DNA of 64,000 bases. Source: Phymorhynchus buccinoides. Lineage: Eukaryota > Mollusca > Gastropoda > Neogastropoda > Raphitomidae. Numbering within the stretch: the first letter of the stretch is position 1; every line of letters starts with the position of its first letter. The notes below the pieces were generated by a model. It did no database searches and was not told the DNA's origin. It saw only the letters and a list, made by a program, of their open reading frames with translations. This document shows, in pieces, positions 1-12,235 of the stretch. The translations under genes were made by a program, and so were the position numbers. The stretch spans positions 23,114,077-23,178,076 of the forward strand of contig CM065704.1 of assembly GCA_017654935.2 (NCBI GenBank), written 5' to 3'.

Positions 1-1684
1 CTAACAGCATTCAACAATGCATGCCCTAACAGCATTGAACAATGCATGCCCTAACAGCATTCAACAATGCATGCCCTAACAGCATTCAACAATGCATGCC
101 CTAACAGCATTGAACAATGCATGCCCTAACAGCATTCAACAATGCATGCCCTAACAGCATTCAACAATGCATGCCCTAACAGCATTGAACAATGCATGCC
201 CTAACAGCATTCAACAATGCATGCCCTAACAGCATTCAACAATGCATGCCCTAACAGCATTGAACAATGCATGCCCTAACAGCATTGAACAATGCATGCC
301 CTAACAGCATTCAACAATGCAATGCATGCCCTAACAGCATTGAACAATGCATGCCCTAACAGCATTCAACAATGCATGCCCTAACAGCATTCAACAATGC
401 ATGCCCTAACAGCATTGAACAATGCATGCCCTAACAGCATTGAACAATGCATGCCCTAACAGCATTCAACAATGCATGCCCTAACAGCATTGAACAATGC
501 ATGCCCTAACAGCATTCAACAATGCATGCCCTAACAGCATTGAACAATGCATGCCCTAACAGCATTCAACAATGCATGCCCTAACAGCATTGAACAATGC
601 ATGCCCTAACAGCATTCAACAATGCATGCCCAATGCATGCCCTAACAGCATTGAACAATGCATGCCCTAACAGCATTGAACAATGCATGCCCTAACAGCA
701 TTGAACAATGCATGCCCTAACAGCATTGAACAATGCATGCCCTAACAGCATTGAACAATGCATGCCCTAACAGCATTCAACAATGCATGCCCTAACAGCA
801 TTCAACAATGCATGCCCTAACAGCATTGAACAATGCATGCCCTAACAGCATTGAACAATGCATGCCCTAACAGCATTGAACAATGCATGCCCTAACAGCA
901 TTGAACAATGCATGCCCTAACAGCATTGAACAATGCATGCCCTAACAGCATTCAACAATGCATGCCCTAACAGCATTGAACAATGCATGCCCTAACAGCA
1001 TTCAACAATGCATGCCCTAACAGCATTCAACAATGCATGCCCTAACAGCATTCAACAATGCATGCCCTAACAGCATTGAACAATGCATGCCCTAACAGCA
1101 TTGAACAATGCATGCCCTAACAGCATTCAACAATGCATGCCCTAACAGCATTGAACAATGCATGCCCTAACAGCATTCAACAATGCATGCCCTAACAGCA
1201 TTCAACAATGCATGCCCTAACAGCATTCAACAATGCATGCCCTAACAGCATTCAACAATGCATGCCCTAACAGCATTGAACAATGCATGCCCTAACAGCA
1301 TTCAACAATGCATGCCCTAACAGCATTGAACAATGCATGCCCTAACAGCATTGAACAATGCATGCCCTAACAGCATTGAACAATGCAATGCCCTAACAGC
1401 ATTCAACAATGCATGCCCTAACAGCATTGAACAATGCATGCCCTAACAGCATTCAACAATGCATGCCCTAACAGCATTGAACAATGCATGCCCTAACAGC
1501 ATTCAACAATGCATGCCCTAACAGCATTCAACAATGCATGCCCTAACAGCATTCAACAATGCATGCCCTAACAGCATTGAACAATGCATGCCCTAACAGC
1601 ATTGAACAATGCATGCCCTAACAGCATTCAACAATGCATGCCCTAACAGCATTCAACAATGCATGCCCTAACAGCATTGAACAA
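1..1684. repeat. 25-bp minisatellite array, about 67 copies, cut by the window start
   Basis: The unit is CTAACAGCATTSAACAATGC followed by ATGCC, where S is C or G. I count 67 units by hand, 33 with C and 34 with G at that single variable position; the rest is almost invariant. Three units are irregular: short insertions near 321 and 630 and one extra base near 1387. Each unit contains one CCCTAA hexamer and a GCATGC palindrome. With G, the unit contains the inverted repeat GCATTG-AA-CAATGC. The array ends abruptly at 1684 against a LINE fragment and begins before base 1, so its full length is unknown. Confidence 0.97.
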
Positions 1685-2273
1685 GCTGCCAGAATAGCGG
1701 AAGGAAAGCGGACGCCAGACCAACTTCAAGTTGATTACAATAAGCAACCCAATGGTCAGCGTTTCTCACTTTAGTTCTCGTACTACTAGGACTTACTCAA
1801 ACAACTACCAACCCAGAGAATCCCCTCAAGAACTGACTACAGAAACAATTCCTTCTTCCCCAAAACCATTCGAGACTGGAACTCCCTGACCCCAGAAATC
1901 ATCCAGTCCCCCACGCTCAGCTCCTTCATCTCGAGGGTGCTGAAGCAGTCTGTATAAGCTCACACCGACACCCCCCCCTCCCCCCTCTCCTCCCCCCCCC
2001 CCCCCCCCCCCCCCCCCACTCCTCCCACAGCTTCTCCTTCTCTCTCTTTTTTATGTTTTATGATTTATTCTTTTTCGTGTGGGGCCAGGTGTTCTCGGAC
2101 TAGCTGGGGGTGCATGGCCCAACTTATCTATCTAGGTTCTGGTGTTTTTTTGTTTTTTGTTTTATTTTCCCGCGCAGCGATTTTTCTTTGAACCCCAATA
2201 TTTGTCAGTTATTGCCGGTTACGGCAGGTGGACATCATTGGTAGAAGAAGAAGAAGAAGAAGAAGAAGAAGAA
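1685..2273 (+). pseudogene. Truncated LINE (non-LTR retrotransposon) 3' end with GAA tail
   Basis: In one frame, 1835-1957 reads as the last 40 residues of a LINE ORF2 protein: DYRNNSFFPKTIRDWNSL, then a short tail and a stop at 1955-1957. The FFPxTIxDWNSLP-like ending is typical of the region after the reverse transcriptase in several LINE clades. Upstream to 1685 the frame still looks related but has stop codons. A 3' untranslated region follows, including a C-rich stretch with a long poly-C run (about 1968-2018), and it ends in a (GAA)n tail at 2243-2273. No reverse transcriptase core is left, so it is dead. The clade cannot be assigned from this fragment. Confidence 0.8.
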
Positions 2274-2493
2274 CTCCCAGGGATATGACATCAGATCATG
2301 TAGGACTCTGTACCGGCAGGGAACCTTCTTCTCTGCACGATCCCACAATGGAGCCACTTTCCAGAAAGTGTGACATTCTGCACCGACCGTAGCATCGTTT
2401 GAAGCCAGATTGCAGCGCCACCTCTTCATGACTGACACCCGAGTCCCTGGGGGAGAGCCTGCACCCGCAGCGATCTCAACCACCAAAGACTAA
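2274..2493 (+). pseudogene. Second LINE ORF2 C-terminal fragment
   Basis: Starting right at the GAA tail of the previous element, 2302-2493 reads RTLYRQGTFFSARSHNGATF, a stop (TGA), then a further tail to TAA at 2491-2493. The match is to the RTLYRQxSFFxRTIxxWNxLP ending that is well preserved in the copy at 48342. The internal stop and the missing RTI-WN core show decay. The abutment suggests that one LINE inserted into or next to another. Confidence 0.6.
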
Positions 2494-2997
2494 AATTAAT
2501 TGGAGAATCAGTAGCCATTAGTCAAAGCAATGGTTAATGGATAAACTTCTCCTGTGCTGTATCTAATCAATATGCCCTCCTAATTGCTGCTAAGAAGATT
2601 TTGAACAGCAGCTAACATTATAGATTTCATAAAGGCTAGTCCGCATGATTATTATCCGCAGTCTGTGGTTGGGACCTGAAACACAGTTTAAGAGGAAAGA
2701 ATAGTTCACGAGACACTCTGCCTCCTGATGCTTTCATCATGCTAATGGTGATAATAATTGAAGATCTGTATATCGCACATCTTAGGACATTCATCTCCAG
2801 GCGCTTCGCAGTAAGCCTCGTAAAAGGTAAAAACATCTTTCATTCAAATAAAGGCACAAACATTCAGAGTTTCAACAGCAAAAGCATCATCATCATCAGC
2901 AGCAGCAACAACAACAGCAACAACACTACCACCACCACCATCAACTAAACCACACATAACATATCACTTACTATCACTCACAATGACACCTTACTTA

Positions 2998-3053
<56 letters not shown>

Positions 3054-3607
3054 TTGTTCTTGTACATTTTCAGCTGATTATGTCTGGACTTTAATGCATT
3101 TAAAATGTGTTTTGCTTTTACCAGAATTACTTGTTAGTTTGTTCATTACGCTAATGCAGTGTTATTAGTTCACATCGATTCTTTGTCGTTCATGGATTTG
3201 TATGTGTTATCGTGGTGATTGTTATATAATGCACCTGGCTGCAGTTTCTCAGTTATTGGATATTAAAGTTATTCTGAATCTGAACAACAACAAACTAACA
3301 GACTGTAGACAAAAAACAATTGACAAAAAATAAGAACAGCATAATAAAATTAAAAAAACAACAACAACAAAACACCACCACCACCAATAAAATAATACGG
3401 CAAGCTCTCTATTTTGTTGTTGTTTGTTGACACAAAAAGCTTGCCATAAAGGTTTAATGTTATAAGTCATGGGCAATTCCAATATCGGGCGGATCATTAA
3501 GCATAGTCTCTAATTATCTGAACCTAATTATCTGTAATCAGTTCTGCATACTGGCTGGTGGATAATAGCAGATTAATTGTTTTTTCCCAGTTCTCTTTGT
3601 TTCTCTG
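2494..3607. other. Non-coding spacer with CAA/CAG-type trinucleotide repeats
   Basis: No gene is recognisable. 2880-2945 and 2996-3052 are CAN-type and (CAA)n trinucleotide repeats, and another A/C-rich tract lies at 3350-3390. The segment near 3240-3285, ending ATTAAAGTTATTCTGAATCT, resembles the extreme 3' end of some LINEs, but no coding part supports this. Confidence 0.6.
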
Positions 3608-3985
<378 letters not shown>

Positions 3986-4162
3986 TGTTTGAATGTCATG
4001 TGTCGGTGATACCAGTGGTTCATTAATTACCATGATTAGTCTCTGTAACACCCACCTCTACTTCTCTAACTTATCACCATCTACTTTTCCTCCTCTCCTG
4101 TCCTCCCTTCCCTCCCCCCACTTTCTTTCTATCTGCGTGTCCATCTCTCAGTGTTGTGTTGT

Positions 4163-4195
4163 GCAAATGTGTGTGTGTGTGCGTGTCTGTGTGTG

Positions 4196-4244
<49 letters not shown>

Positions 4245-4302
4245 GCGTGTGCGTGTGCGTGTGCGTGTGCGTGTGCGTGTGTGTGTGTGCGTGTGTGCGT
4301 GC

Positions 4303-4337
<35 letters not shown>

Positions 4338-4350
4338 CGTGCGTGCGCGC

Positions 4351-4440
<90 letters not shown>

Positions 4441-4482
4441 GTGTGCGTGCGCGTGCGTGTGTGTGTGTGTGTGTGTGTGTTC
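4163..4482. repeat. (GT)n / (GTGC)n microsatellite
   Basis: About 320 bases of alternating purine-pyrimidine GT and GC dinucleotides, with GCGTGC-rich islands at about 4238-4285 and 4333-4355. The strict alternation is of a type able to adopt Z-DNA. Confidence 0.95.
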
Positions 4483-4490
4483 GTTCGTTC

Positions 4491-5381
4491 TTTAATTTAA
4501 CGTCTATCCACCTGACAGTGATATTAGACACACAAAAAAATGTATGTGTATGATTATGTGTAAATGTCCGTTTAAGGGGGTTTGTGGAAGGTATGGAAGG
4601 TATGTTAATATATGCATGCATATAATTTACATGAATAAATGGGGTGAGGGTATGTGTACCTGAGTACCTGTATGATTTAGGCCCTATATTAGTGAAACGT
4701 CAGTGAAATACTTAAACTTAGAATTATTTCTAAACATTTAAAGGGGAAAAACAATAAAAGAACACTTTTAAACTCCCAAAAAGGAAAGGAAAATAATTAA
4801 CAAGCACATCAAAGCAAAGGTCCAATTGGGCTCCTAATAAGTCCTCGAACAACTTCTAGAATCTTTGATTCATCACAAAGAATGTCTTCATTGGCTGCCA
4901 TTGATGGCTTCGTGTCCAAGAACCAAGCAGGTAAGTAGTTTTTAATATGTTCACAAAGAAAAATCACATGGAAATAAATAATATGCTGGCCACAAAAGCA
5001 AGTTACATTTTTACAGAATGTTGTTTTCAATGCGTCAAGCCTGAATTTAAAAACAAAACTAAACTTTTTAGAATCCGCCCTTGATGAAGACTTTGTCCTG
5101 TTTTATAATCCATTAGCTTTTTAAAGAAATGTCCTTTTTTGTTCTTTTTTACAGAGGGTGATGGCTCTATTGTCTTCTAGCTAAAGCTCTCGTTAGCAAA
5201 AGAACACACTTCTCTAGATTCCAAAAGTCATGTACCATGCCCAAATCCAAATACATTATAATGGGATGGGATCCAACAAAGGTCAAGAGAGACAGACAGA
5301 CAGACCGACAAAAAGATGATATAAATGGTGAATTCGTCCAACATAAGTTCTCCTCTCACTCCTGTATGGGTAATATTTGTG
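4491..5381. other. Unassigned AT-rich spacer
   Basis: No gene or repeat family is recognised. A short minus-strand frame at 4809-5030 faces a consensus-like CAG/GTAAGT on the plus strand at about 4930, but neither reading has a supported partner exon. A small GACA repeat precedes the next microsatellite at 5288-5306. Confidence 0.5.
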
Positions 5382-5382
5382 G

Positions 5383-5470
<88 letters not shown>

Positions 5471-5603
5471 GCGTGTGTGTGCATGAGTGTGCGTGTGTGC
5501 GTGTGCGTTCGCGTGCGTGTGCGTGCGTGCGTTTGTGAATGCGTGCGTGCGCGCGCGTGTGTGTACGTGCGTGCGTGCGTGCATGCGTGCGTGTGTTTGT
5601 ATG

Positions 5604-5659
<56 letters not shown>

Positions 5660-5735
5660 TGTGTGCGTGTGTGTGTGTGTGTGCGTGTGTGTGTGCGTGC
5701 GTGTGTGTATGTGTGTGTGTACGCGCGCATATGCA
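5382..5735. repeat. (GT)n followed by (GTGC)n microsatellite
   Basis: Roughly 80 bases of pure GT pass into GTGC/GCGT tetranucleotide arrays (notably 5605-5660), with a few interruptions. It is the same class as the tract at 4163. Confidence 0.95.
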
Positions 5736-5917
5736 CCTTTACACTCAGAGACTGGCTTACGGGGCGCGCACGCTTGACTCATTTCAAAATAACTTGTTTT
5801 TTGTAAATCTCACCCATCAAAACATCTCTCAGTGTTGTGACACACTGTGTCACCAACATAATGTCACAGGGACCCAGACAGTCAAACGCTTTAATATGCT
5901 GCACCGAAGGCTACCAG

Positions 5918-6916
5918 TTTGAAAACCTCATGTGGTCCCATGCTTGAAAACGCTGTATGTTCAATATCAAGGTCTAGATACACGTTAACATCTTTTTTTT
6001 ACTATTTCCCCAAGACAACACAGTGACAATTATTATACCAGCCATAAAGGTCTTTGTACACGTGAATTTTTTTTAAACCTCTTTTACCAGTTTGAAAACC
6101 TCAAGTGGTCCCATGCTTGAAGACGCTGTATGTTCAATATCAAGGTCTTAATACACATTAACATTATTTTTACTATTTCCCCAAGACAAACACAGTGACA
6201 ATTATTATACCAGCCATAAAGGTCTCTGTACACATGAACATTTTTAAAAAAACACGTTTTTTCAGCATGGCGACACAGTGATGTGCAAGTCATATAAATG
6301 TCTTTGTACACGTTAACATAATTTAGAAAATATATTATTATTTCCCCGTGGCAACACAGTGTTAGGCCACTCATACAGGTCTCGGTACACGTTAACAAAA
6401 TTCACAAAGTATGACTATTTCCCCATGGCAATACAGTGAGTTGCAAAGGTCTGTGTACACGTTAACACTACTCACAAGATATTTCTATTTCCCCATGGCA
6501 ACACAGTGAGCTGTAAGTCATAATAAGGTCTGTGTACACGTTAACACTACTCACGAGATATTTCTATTCCCCCATGGCAACACAGTGATAGCCCACTAGA
6601 AGTATCTTGTGAATAATGTCAACGTGTACACAGACCTTAAAGAGTGGGCTATCACTGTGTTGCCATGGGGAAATAGAAATATCTCGTGAATAATGTTAAC
6701 GTGCACACAGACCTTAATATAACTTACAACTCACTGTGTTGCCATGGGTAAATAGTGACTTTTGGTGAATTGTTGTTAACGTGTACACAGATCTTATTAA
6801 CGGTATCTGTACACGTGAACATTTTTTGCCTATTATGACTGGCTTAGCACTGTGTTGCCATGGGGGAAAGAGTGAAACATGTGGGACGTGTGAAACATGT
6901 GTACGTGTGCAGAGAC
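5918..6916. repeat. Tandem array that switches orientation near 6600
   Basis: A recurrent unit contains CCCCATGGCAACACAGTG and GTACACGTTAACA. Forward copies occupy about 5918-6597; from about 6640 to 6916 the same motifs occur in reverse complement (for example GTTGCCATGGGGAAATAG and GTTAACGTGTACACAG). The two innermost copies, about 6565-6598 and 6641-6675, are complementary and leave a loop of about 43 bases. The first units also share a longer segment (CCAGTTTGAAAACCTCA at 5916 and 6088). No protein is encoded. Confidence 0.85.
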
Positions 6917-7025
6917 CCATTTTCAGTGAACAACATTATTAGTAGTAACAATGTTGTTACATGGATACTGTAAGTATGTTTGTCAGAAAACTTCTGTGTC
7001 TAATGATGGAAAACTAATGAACAAC

Positions 7026-7239
<214 letters not shown>

Positions 7240-7301
7240 ATACTCACCACACAGCAGAAAACATCATGTTGGACGAATGTACGCATATAATTATATCTCT
7301 G

Positions 7302-7345
7302 ACTGTCGGTCTGTCTGTCTGTCTGTCTGTCTATCTCTCTCTCTT

Positions 7346-7443
<98 letters not shown>

Positions 7444-7482
7444 ATCTGTCTCTCTCTCTGTCTCTCTCTATCTGTCCCCCCT

Positions 7483-7569
<87 letters not shown>
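7302..7569. repeat. (CTGT)n/(CT)n microsatellite
   Basis: Short CTGT repeats lead into (CT)n, with a C-rich interruption at about 7476-7490. The frames are Ser-Leu runs with no coding meaning. Confidence 0.95.
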
Positions 7570-7572
<3 letters not shown>

Positions 7573-7833
7573 ACTTTCATGTTGTGAACAGACAATAAAA
7601 CACCAGTGAAGGTTAGACAATCGTTATGAAAGCGAATGTGTTAGGAAAACGGATGGGGTGGGGGTGGGGGTGAGGGGATAAAGTAGTTTGGGAAGGGGGT
7701 GGGGGCAGCTGTTGTTTTTCCACCCCCCCCCCATGAGCTCTTCTGGTGGATATACAGGGGATAACCCTTCTGGCTTATTTGATTTTCCTTGATCAAATAG
7801 AAGGCATAATCTATTTTGTTTTCTGCTCGCACA

Positions 7834-7962
<129 letters not shown>

Positions 7963-8094
7963 AGTTAGTTGACAAAATGCCTTCAAATGGAACACCACAT
8001 GCTATCAAAAGTCTGAGGACTATAACTCAACCGAAGCAGCTAATTAATTTTAGCCTAGTCAGATGACAATGATTGCCTGGAACGGCCTTGTATC

Positions 8095-8335
8095 ATATTG
8101 CATTCTATTGGCCACTGCAACGACACCTTTTGCATGAGTAAATGCCCTTGGTAGACGCTCGAGTACTGACCAAACAAGGGAATAACTCTCGCCAAAACCC
8201 TTATTTGAGGCCACTGAATGGCTGCCTTTTGCAAGCAAGAGTGAATGCCCTTTTGGATACTGACCAACAAGGGCTTAACTCTCGCCGTCAAGGGCGTTAA
8301 TAACCCTAGTTGCAGTGGCCAATAGGGCTTTACAA
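8095..8335 (-). repeat. Dispersed repeat shared with 50755-50990
   Basis: This stretch, with AAGGGCGTTAATAACCCTAG and CTTTTGCAAGCAAGAGTGAA, is the reverse complement of the repeat in MED28 intron 2. Inside it the segment containing CAGTACTGAC-type and AAGAGTGAATGCCCTT motifs occurs twice, so the element looks like a degenerate dimer. It has no coding potential, and the family is not identified. Confidence 0.7.
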
Positions 8336-8336
8336 T

Positions 8337-8338
<2 letters not shown>

Positions 8339-8415
<77 letters not shown>
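8339..8415. repeat. (GA)n microsatellite
   Basis: About 77 bases of pure GA adjoin the end of the dispersed repeat above, so it may have grown from that repeat's edge. Confidence 0.95.
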
Positions 8416-8416
<1 letters not shown>

Positions 8417-8969
8417 AAAACAAAAAAGAGAACACTTTCCATTCAACCCGCCTCATTACGCACCACGAGTCATTGTGCCATATAATTTATGCCAAAGGGC
8501 TGAATACATACTGTATTATGCACAGAATTATTAATTATATTCAATGCGTAGTTATCGCATGCTTGGGTCCTTTTACTTGCTTTCATTACTGGTCGACATT
8601 TGGTGTTAGCTACAACTAAATTTGGGGTGTGCCAATACTAGAGTGAGAGCGAACCCCCTGAAACTGAAGGTTCTTTTTGTTAAAAGTTTCTATAAAAAAA
8701 CAGCATTTAGAAGCACTTTCATGTTTTTTAAACAATAAAATTGTTTTTCTCTGATTCTTGTGAAAATATTCTTCATTATTAAAGTACACTGCAAATTGAA
8801 GATATTCTGAAAATTAACAAAGCCGAGATCAGGATTTCTGCTTTTCCTGCCATGTGGTTTCACCCATGAGTGTCGGCTACGGGGCAAGTACAGATGGCAA
8901 CTTGCATTCAGCTCCTAACTACAGTGTGACATATCACGCGAAGGCGTTTAGTTCTTTGTACACTGTATC
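8416..8969. other. Unassigned spacer
   Basis: AT-rich, without a recognisable gene, repeat or RNA. Confidence 0.5.
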
Positions 8970-9225
8970 AAAAAGCCTAAATGTCACAAAGAGTGATTAC
9001 TTCGCAGCCTACAACCCTTGCAACAACAAAAAATGAAGCCAACTTTCTTACTTCCCACCTGGAAGGTGAAAAGGTTGGAATGTTGGGAAGTGTTAAGTAT
9101 GGTAACAGAGGCAGTGGGTGAGTTCACAATGATCCCCAAGGTGTAGTGTAGGTGAAAGGTGGGAGTAAAAAACAAACCAGCTTCAGTCAGCTGCGGACTG
9201 CGAACTCTTCGTATATATTCATTTT
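8970..9225. repeat. Split copy of a small fold-back repeat
   Basis: The left part (AAAGCCTAAATGTCACAAAG) and right part (CTTCAGTCAGCTGCGGA, then CTCTTCGTATAT) match the two halves of the compact hairpin repeat at 24762-24848. Here they are separated by about 160 bases (roughly 9017-9176) of other sequence, consistent with a later insertion or a longer variant. Confidence 0.55.
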
Positions 9226-9270
9226 GTTTTGGGACTGTATGTAACTGACTGACCCAGCAATGACTACTTT

Positions 9271-10060
9271 ACCCTTCCCCGTGGTAGGTGGCTCAGCAGT
9301 GTGGTAAATACCCTGCCAGGAGAGCTATCTTATTAACTCCACACAGCAAAGGGGCAGACACACTGCCTTTACCCTTCCCGTGGTAGGTGGCCCAGCAGTG
9401 TGGTAAATACCCTGCCAGGAGAGCTATCTTATTAACTCCACACAGCAAAGGGGCAGACACACTGCCTTTACCCTTCCCGTGGTAGGTGGCCCAGCAGTGT
9501 GGCAAATACCCTGCCAGGAGAGCTATCTTATTAACTCCACACAGCAAAGGGGCAGACACACTGCCTTTACCCTTCCCGTGGTAGGTGGCTCAGCAGTGTG
9601 GTAAATACCCTGCCAGGAGAGCTATCTTATTAACTCCACACAGTAAAGGGGCAGACACACTGCCTTTACCCTTCCCCGTGGTAGGTGGCTCAGCAGTGTG
9701 GTAAATACCCTGCCAGGAGAGCTATCTTATTAACTCCACACAGCAAAGGGGCAGACACACTGCCTTTACCCTTCCCGTGGTAGGTGGCCCAGCAGTGTGG
9801 TAAATACCCTGCCAGGAGAGCTATCTTATTAACTCCACATAGTAAAGGGGCAGACACACTGCCTTTACCCTTCCCCGTGGTAGGTGGTCTAGCAGTGTGG
9901 TAAATACCCTGCCAGGAGAGCTATCTTATTAACTCCACATAGTAAAGGGGCAGACACACTGCCTTTACCCTTCCCTGTGGTAGGTGGCCCAGCAGTGTGG
10001 TAAATACCCTGCCAGGAGAGCTATTGACTCCACACAGTAAAGGGACAGACACACTGCATA
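9271..10060. repeat. Tandem array, eight units of 99-100 bp
   Basis: Unit starts, marked by ACCCTTCCC, fall at 9271, 9371, 9470, 9569, 9668, 9768, 9867 and 9967. Units differ by a few substitutions (CAGCAAAG or TAGTAAAG) and by CCCC versus CCC. The usual 99-bp period is a multiple of three, so the minus strand carries a repetitive open frame that is a by-product. The last unit is shortened. Confidence 0.95.
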
Positions 10061-10144
10061 CGATTCGATCCCAATGCGATCCGACTGTGACGATGTCTGT
10101 GAGTCGCGATTCACTGTACTCAAGTAGGCCTGGAGACCCCAATA

Positions 10145-10304
10145 CAGTGGAACCTCCCTTATAAGACCTCCCATTCTAAGACTCCCTCCCACAGGAGACC
10201 TACTTCTCCCAGACATTGCCCTTCTTTGTAAGTATTAAAAGTACCTCCCTTATAAGACCTCATTTTGGATGCTTTTTGAAGGTCTTATAAGGGAGGTTCC
10301 ACTG
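10145..10304. mobile_element. Palindromic MITE, CAGTGGAACC family, TA flanks
   Basis: It begins CAGTGGAACCTCCCTTATAA and ends with the reverse complement, TTATAAGGGAGGTTCCACTG, flanked on both sides by TA. The interior repeats CCTCCCTTATAAGACCTC. CAGT-type ends with TA target duplication fit a non-autonomous Tc1/mariner-superfamily element; this is inference because no transposase is present. Related copies lie at 55464-55649 and 56173-56334. Confidence 0.85.
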
Positions 10305-10451
10305 TACACGAATCAAATAAAATGTCTAATACAAGATTCAAGATAAGTTTAATCCTTTTGCCCCTATTGGGGTGTGGTAGAGGAAACAACACAAACCAAA
10401 AATGATACATTGGGTCACATCATCAAACGATAAAAAGAAATGAAACAATCG

Positions 10452-10542
10452 GTCCATTGACGTATTATTGAACATATTGTGAAAAGTAATAACTTACTTA
10501 AAAAAAAGTTTTCACAATGTGTTCAATAATACGTCAATGGAC
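10452..10542. repeat. Isolated long hairpin, about 34-bp stem
   Basis: The arms GTCCATTGACGTATTATTGA... and ...TCAATAATACGTCAATGGAC pair over about 34 bases with only one or two mismatches around a loop of about 23 bases ending in poly-A. I see no second copy in the window. It could be a very short MITE or a local inverted duplication. Confidence 0.8.
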
Positions 10543-10868
10543 TATCTAAAGATAGTCCGCTTTGACTCCAAGCCATCGAAATAATTATAGAGATATTTCA
10601 TCAGATTCCGGCGTGTGTACGGGGGGAACTACAAAACATAGCGAACATAACTAATAGGATTTCGTTAGGTTCGTTTAGACAGTAGAATTTCACGAGAATC
10701 ATGCCTCACAAATGTCACAATCGGATCGCATTGGGATCGAATCGGATGCAGTGTGTCTGCCCCGTAGACAAGAAAATGTCGCCGAGCGGCAGACATGTCC
10801 CCCTAGCCCGCCTTTTCCTCCCCGGGGCCAGTGACAGCAGCAAAGTAAAGGATGAAAAAGTGATAGGA

Positions 10869-10869
<1 letters not shown>

Positions 10870-10958
<89 letters not shown>
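10870..10958. repeat. (AC)n microsatellite
   Basis: About 89 bases of pure CA/AC. The segment just upstream (about 10775-10800) contains GCCGAGCGGCAGACATGTCC, which is the reverse complement of the 3' end of the dispersed repeat that finishes near 17181. Confidence 0.95.
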
Positions 10959-10961
<3 letters not shown>

Positions 10962-11326
10962 CCCCACAAAACCCCACACCAACAAACCCACCCAATAACA
11001 ACATACTCCTGGTTTCACTTTGCAGGCCGAGGACAATAACTAGAACTATTTATCTCCACGCAAATGAGTAATTAGCCGTCATTGTTTCACACGCTATTAT
11101 AATGCCACCTCGCTGATTAGATGAAAAGGTCTGGTAATGAACGGTCAAATGCACGTGCACCCAGTGGAGAGAAGAACGATGTCGGCCTATTTCGTCCCTT
11201 CGTTGTGGTGTGATTGGTGTGATGTACACCTAGGCCTACTTGTAATTTGTGGCAAGAGTTAATTAGTGTAATGGAAAAATAAGAAAGCGGATCATGCTAT
11301 ATTAATATGTATTCCTTAAAGTCTCT

Positions 11327-11604
<278 letters not shown>

Positions 11605-11819
11605 CCTTTCTTTCTAGTTCGACAGGAAACTCGAACTGAACGTCGAGTGTTTCGGATGGGGACTTAAAGCTAGTATGACCCGTGCGCTTTACGCACGTAC
11701 AAATCCCACGGCAGTTGAAAGTCGGTAAGAGCAGGGAGAAATCCCGCTGCCTGGTATGGCCAAATTGATAGCTAGGTTTCCCAGTTCTGCCCACACCCCC
11801 TCCTTACCTTACCCCCCCA

Positions 11820-12235
11820 AAAATAAAAAAATAAAAATTGGGTAGGTATTAGTATTAGGTATTAGGTACTTTATAGTCACAGAGGCGTCTCTGTGAAATT
11901 CGGGTTGCTCCCACCTGGAGAGCGCGTCGCAGCCAGAGGCGCGCCACCTAATTAAAAAAAAAAATTGGCATGCGATTTTTGTGTGACTGATGAGAGGGGG
12001 GGGGGGGGTGTGTACATTTTGACCAAATGACAACTTTTTCGTTGCCACTGGGTTTAACGTATGCTAAGTGCATGGGCACACGGAACCTCGGTTTATCGTC
12101 TCATCCGAAAGACTCCACGTTCAGACCGTAAGGCCTAGTGCAAAGGGAGAGGAAAAATCCCCTGTACCCAGGTTCGAACTCGGGTTTACTTGACACGAAA
12201 CGAACGCGCTACCACTGTGCCACTCTACACCATGG
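11820..12235 (-). mobile_element. tRNA-derived SINE, minus strand
   Basis: Read on the minus strand from 12235, the head has a polymerase III box A-like TGGCACAGTGGTAGCG and a box B-like GAGTTCGAACC about 35 bases later. The body follows with TTTCGGATGAGACGATAAAC, then a 3' region with GCGACGCGCTCTCC and ACCCGAATTTCACAGAG, and a tail of TAATACC-type repeats near 11830-11870. The order (tRNA-like head, conserved body, repetitive tail) is that of a SINE. The TTTCGGATGAGACG body may be a conserved SINE central domain, which I could not verify. A poly-C run on the minus strand (11997-12008) interrupts the body. Confidence 0.75.

Noticed and set aside
1..1684. CRISPR-like array
   Set aside because: Units are contiguous with no unique spacers; it is a eukaryotic minisatellite.
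1..1684. Telomere
   Set aside because: CCCTAA occurs only once per 25 bases inside an unrelated unit; there is no run of telomeric hexamers.
4809..5030. Minus-strand 73-codon frame facing a GTAAGT-like donor
   Set aside because: The donor is on the opposite strand, no acceptor is visible, and the protein is not recognisable.
9293..9559. 88-residue repetitive protein on the minus strand
   Set aside because: The 99-bp period keeps any stop-free frame open; units are non-coding repeat DNA.
12140..12235. Functional tRNA gene on the minus strand
   Set aside because: The boxes are present but it is fused to a SINE body and tail, and no cloverleaf acceptor pairing is seen.
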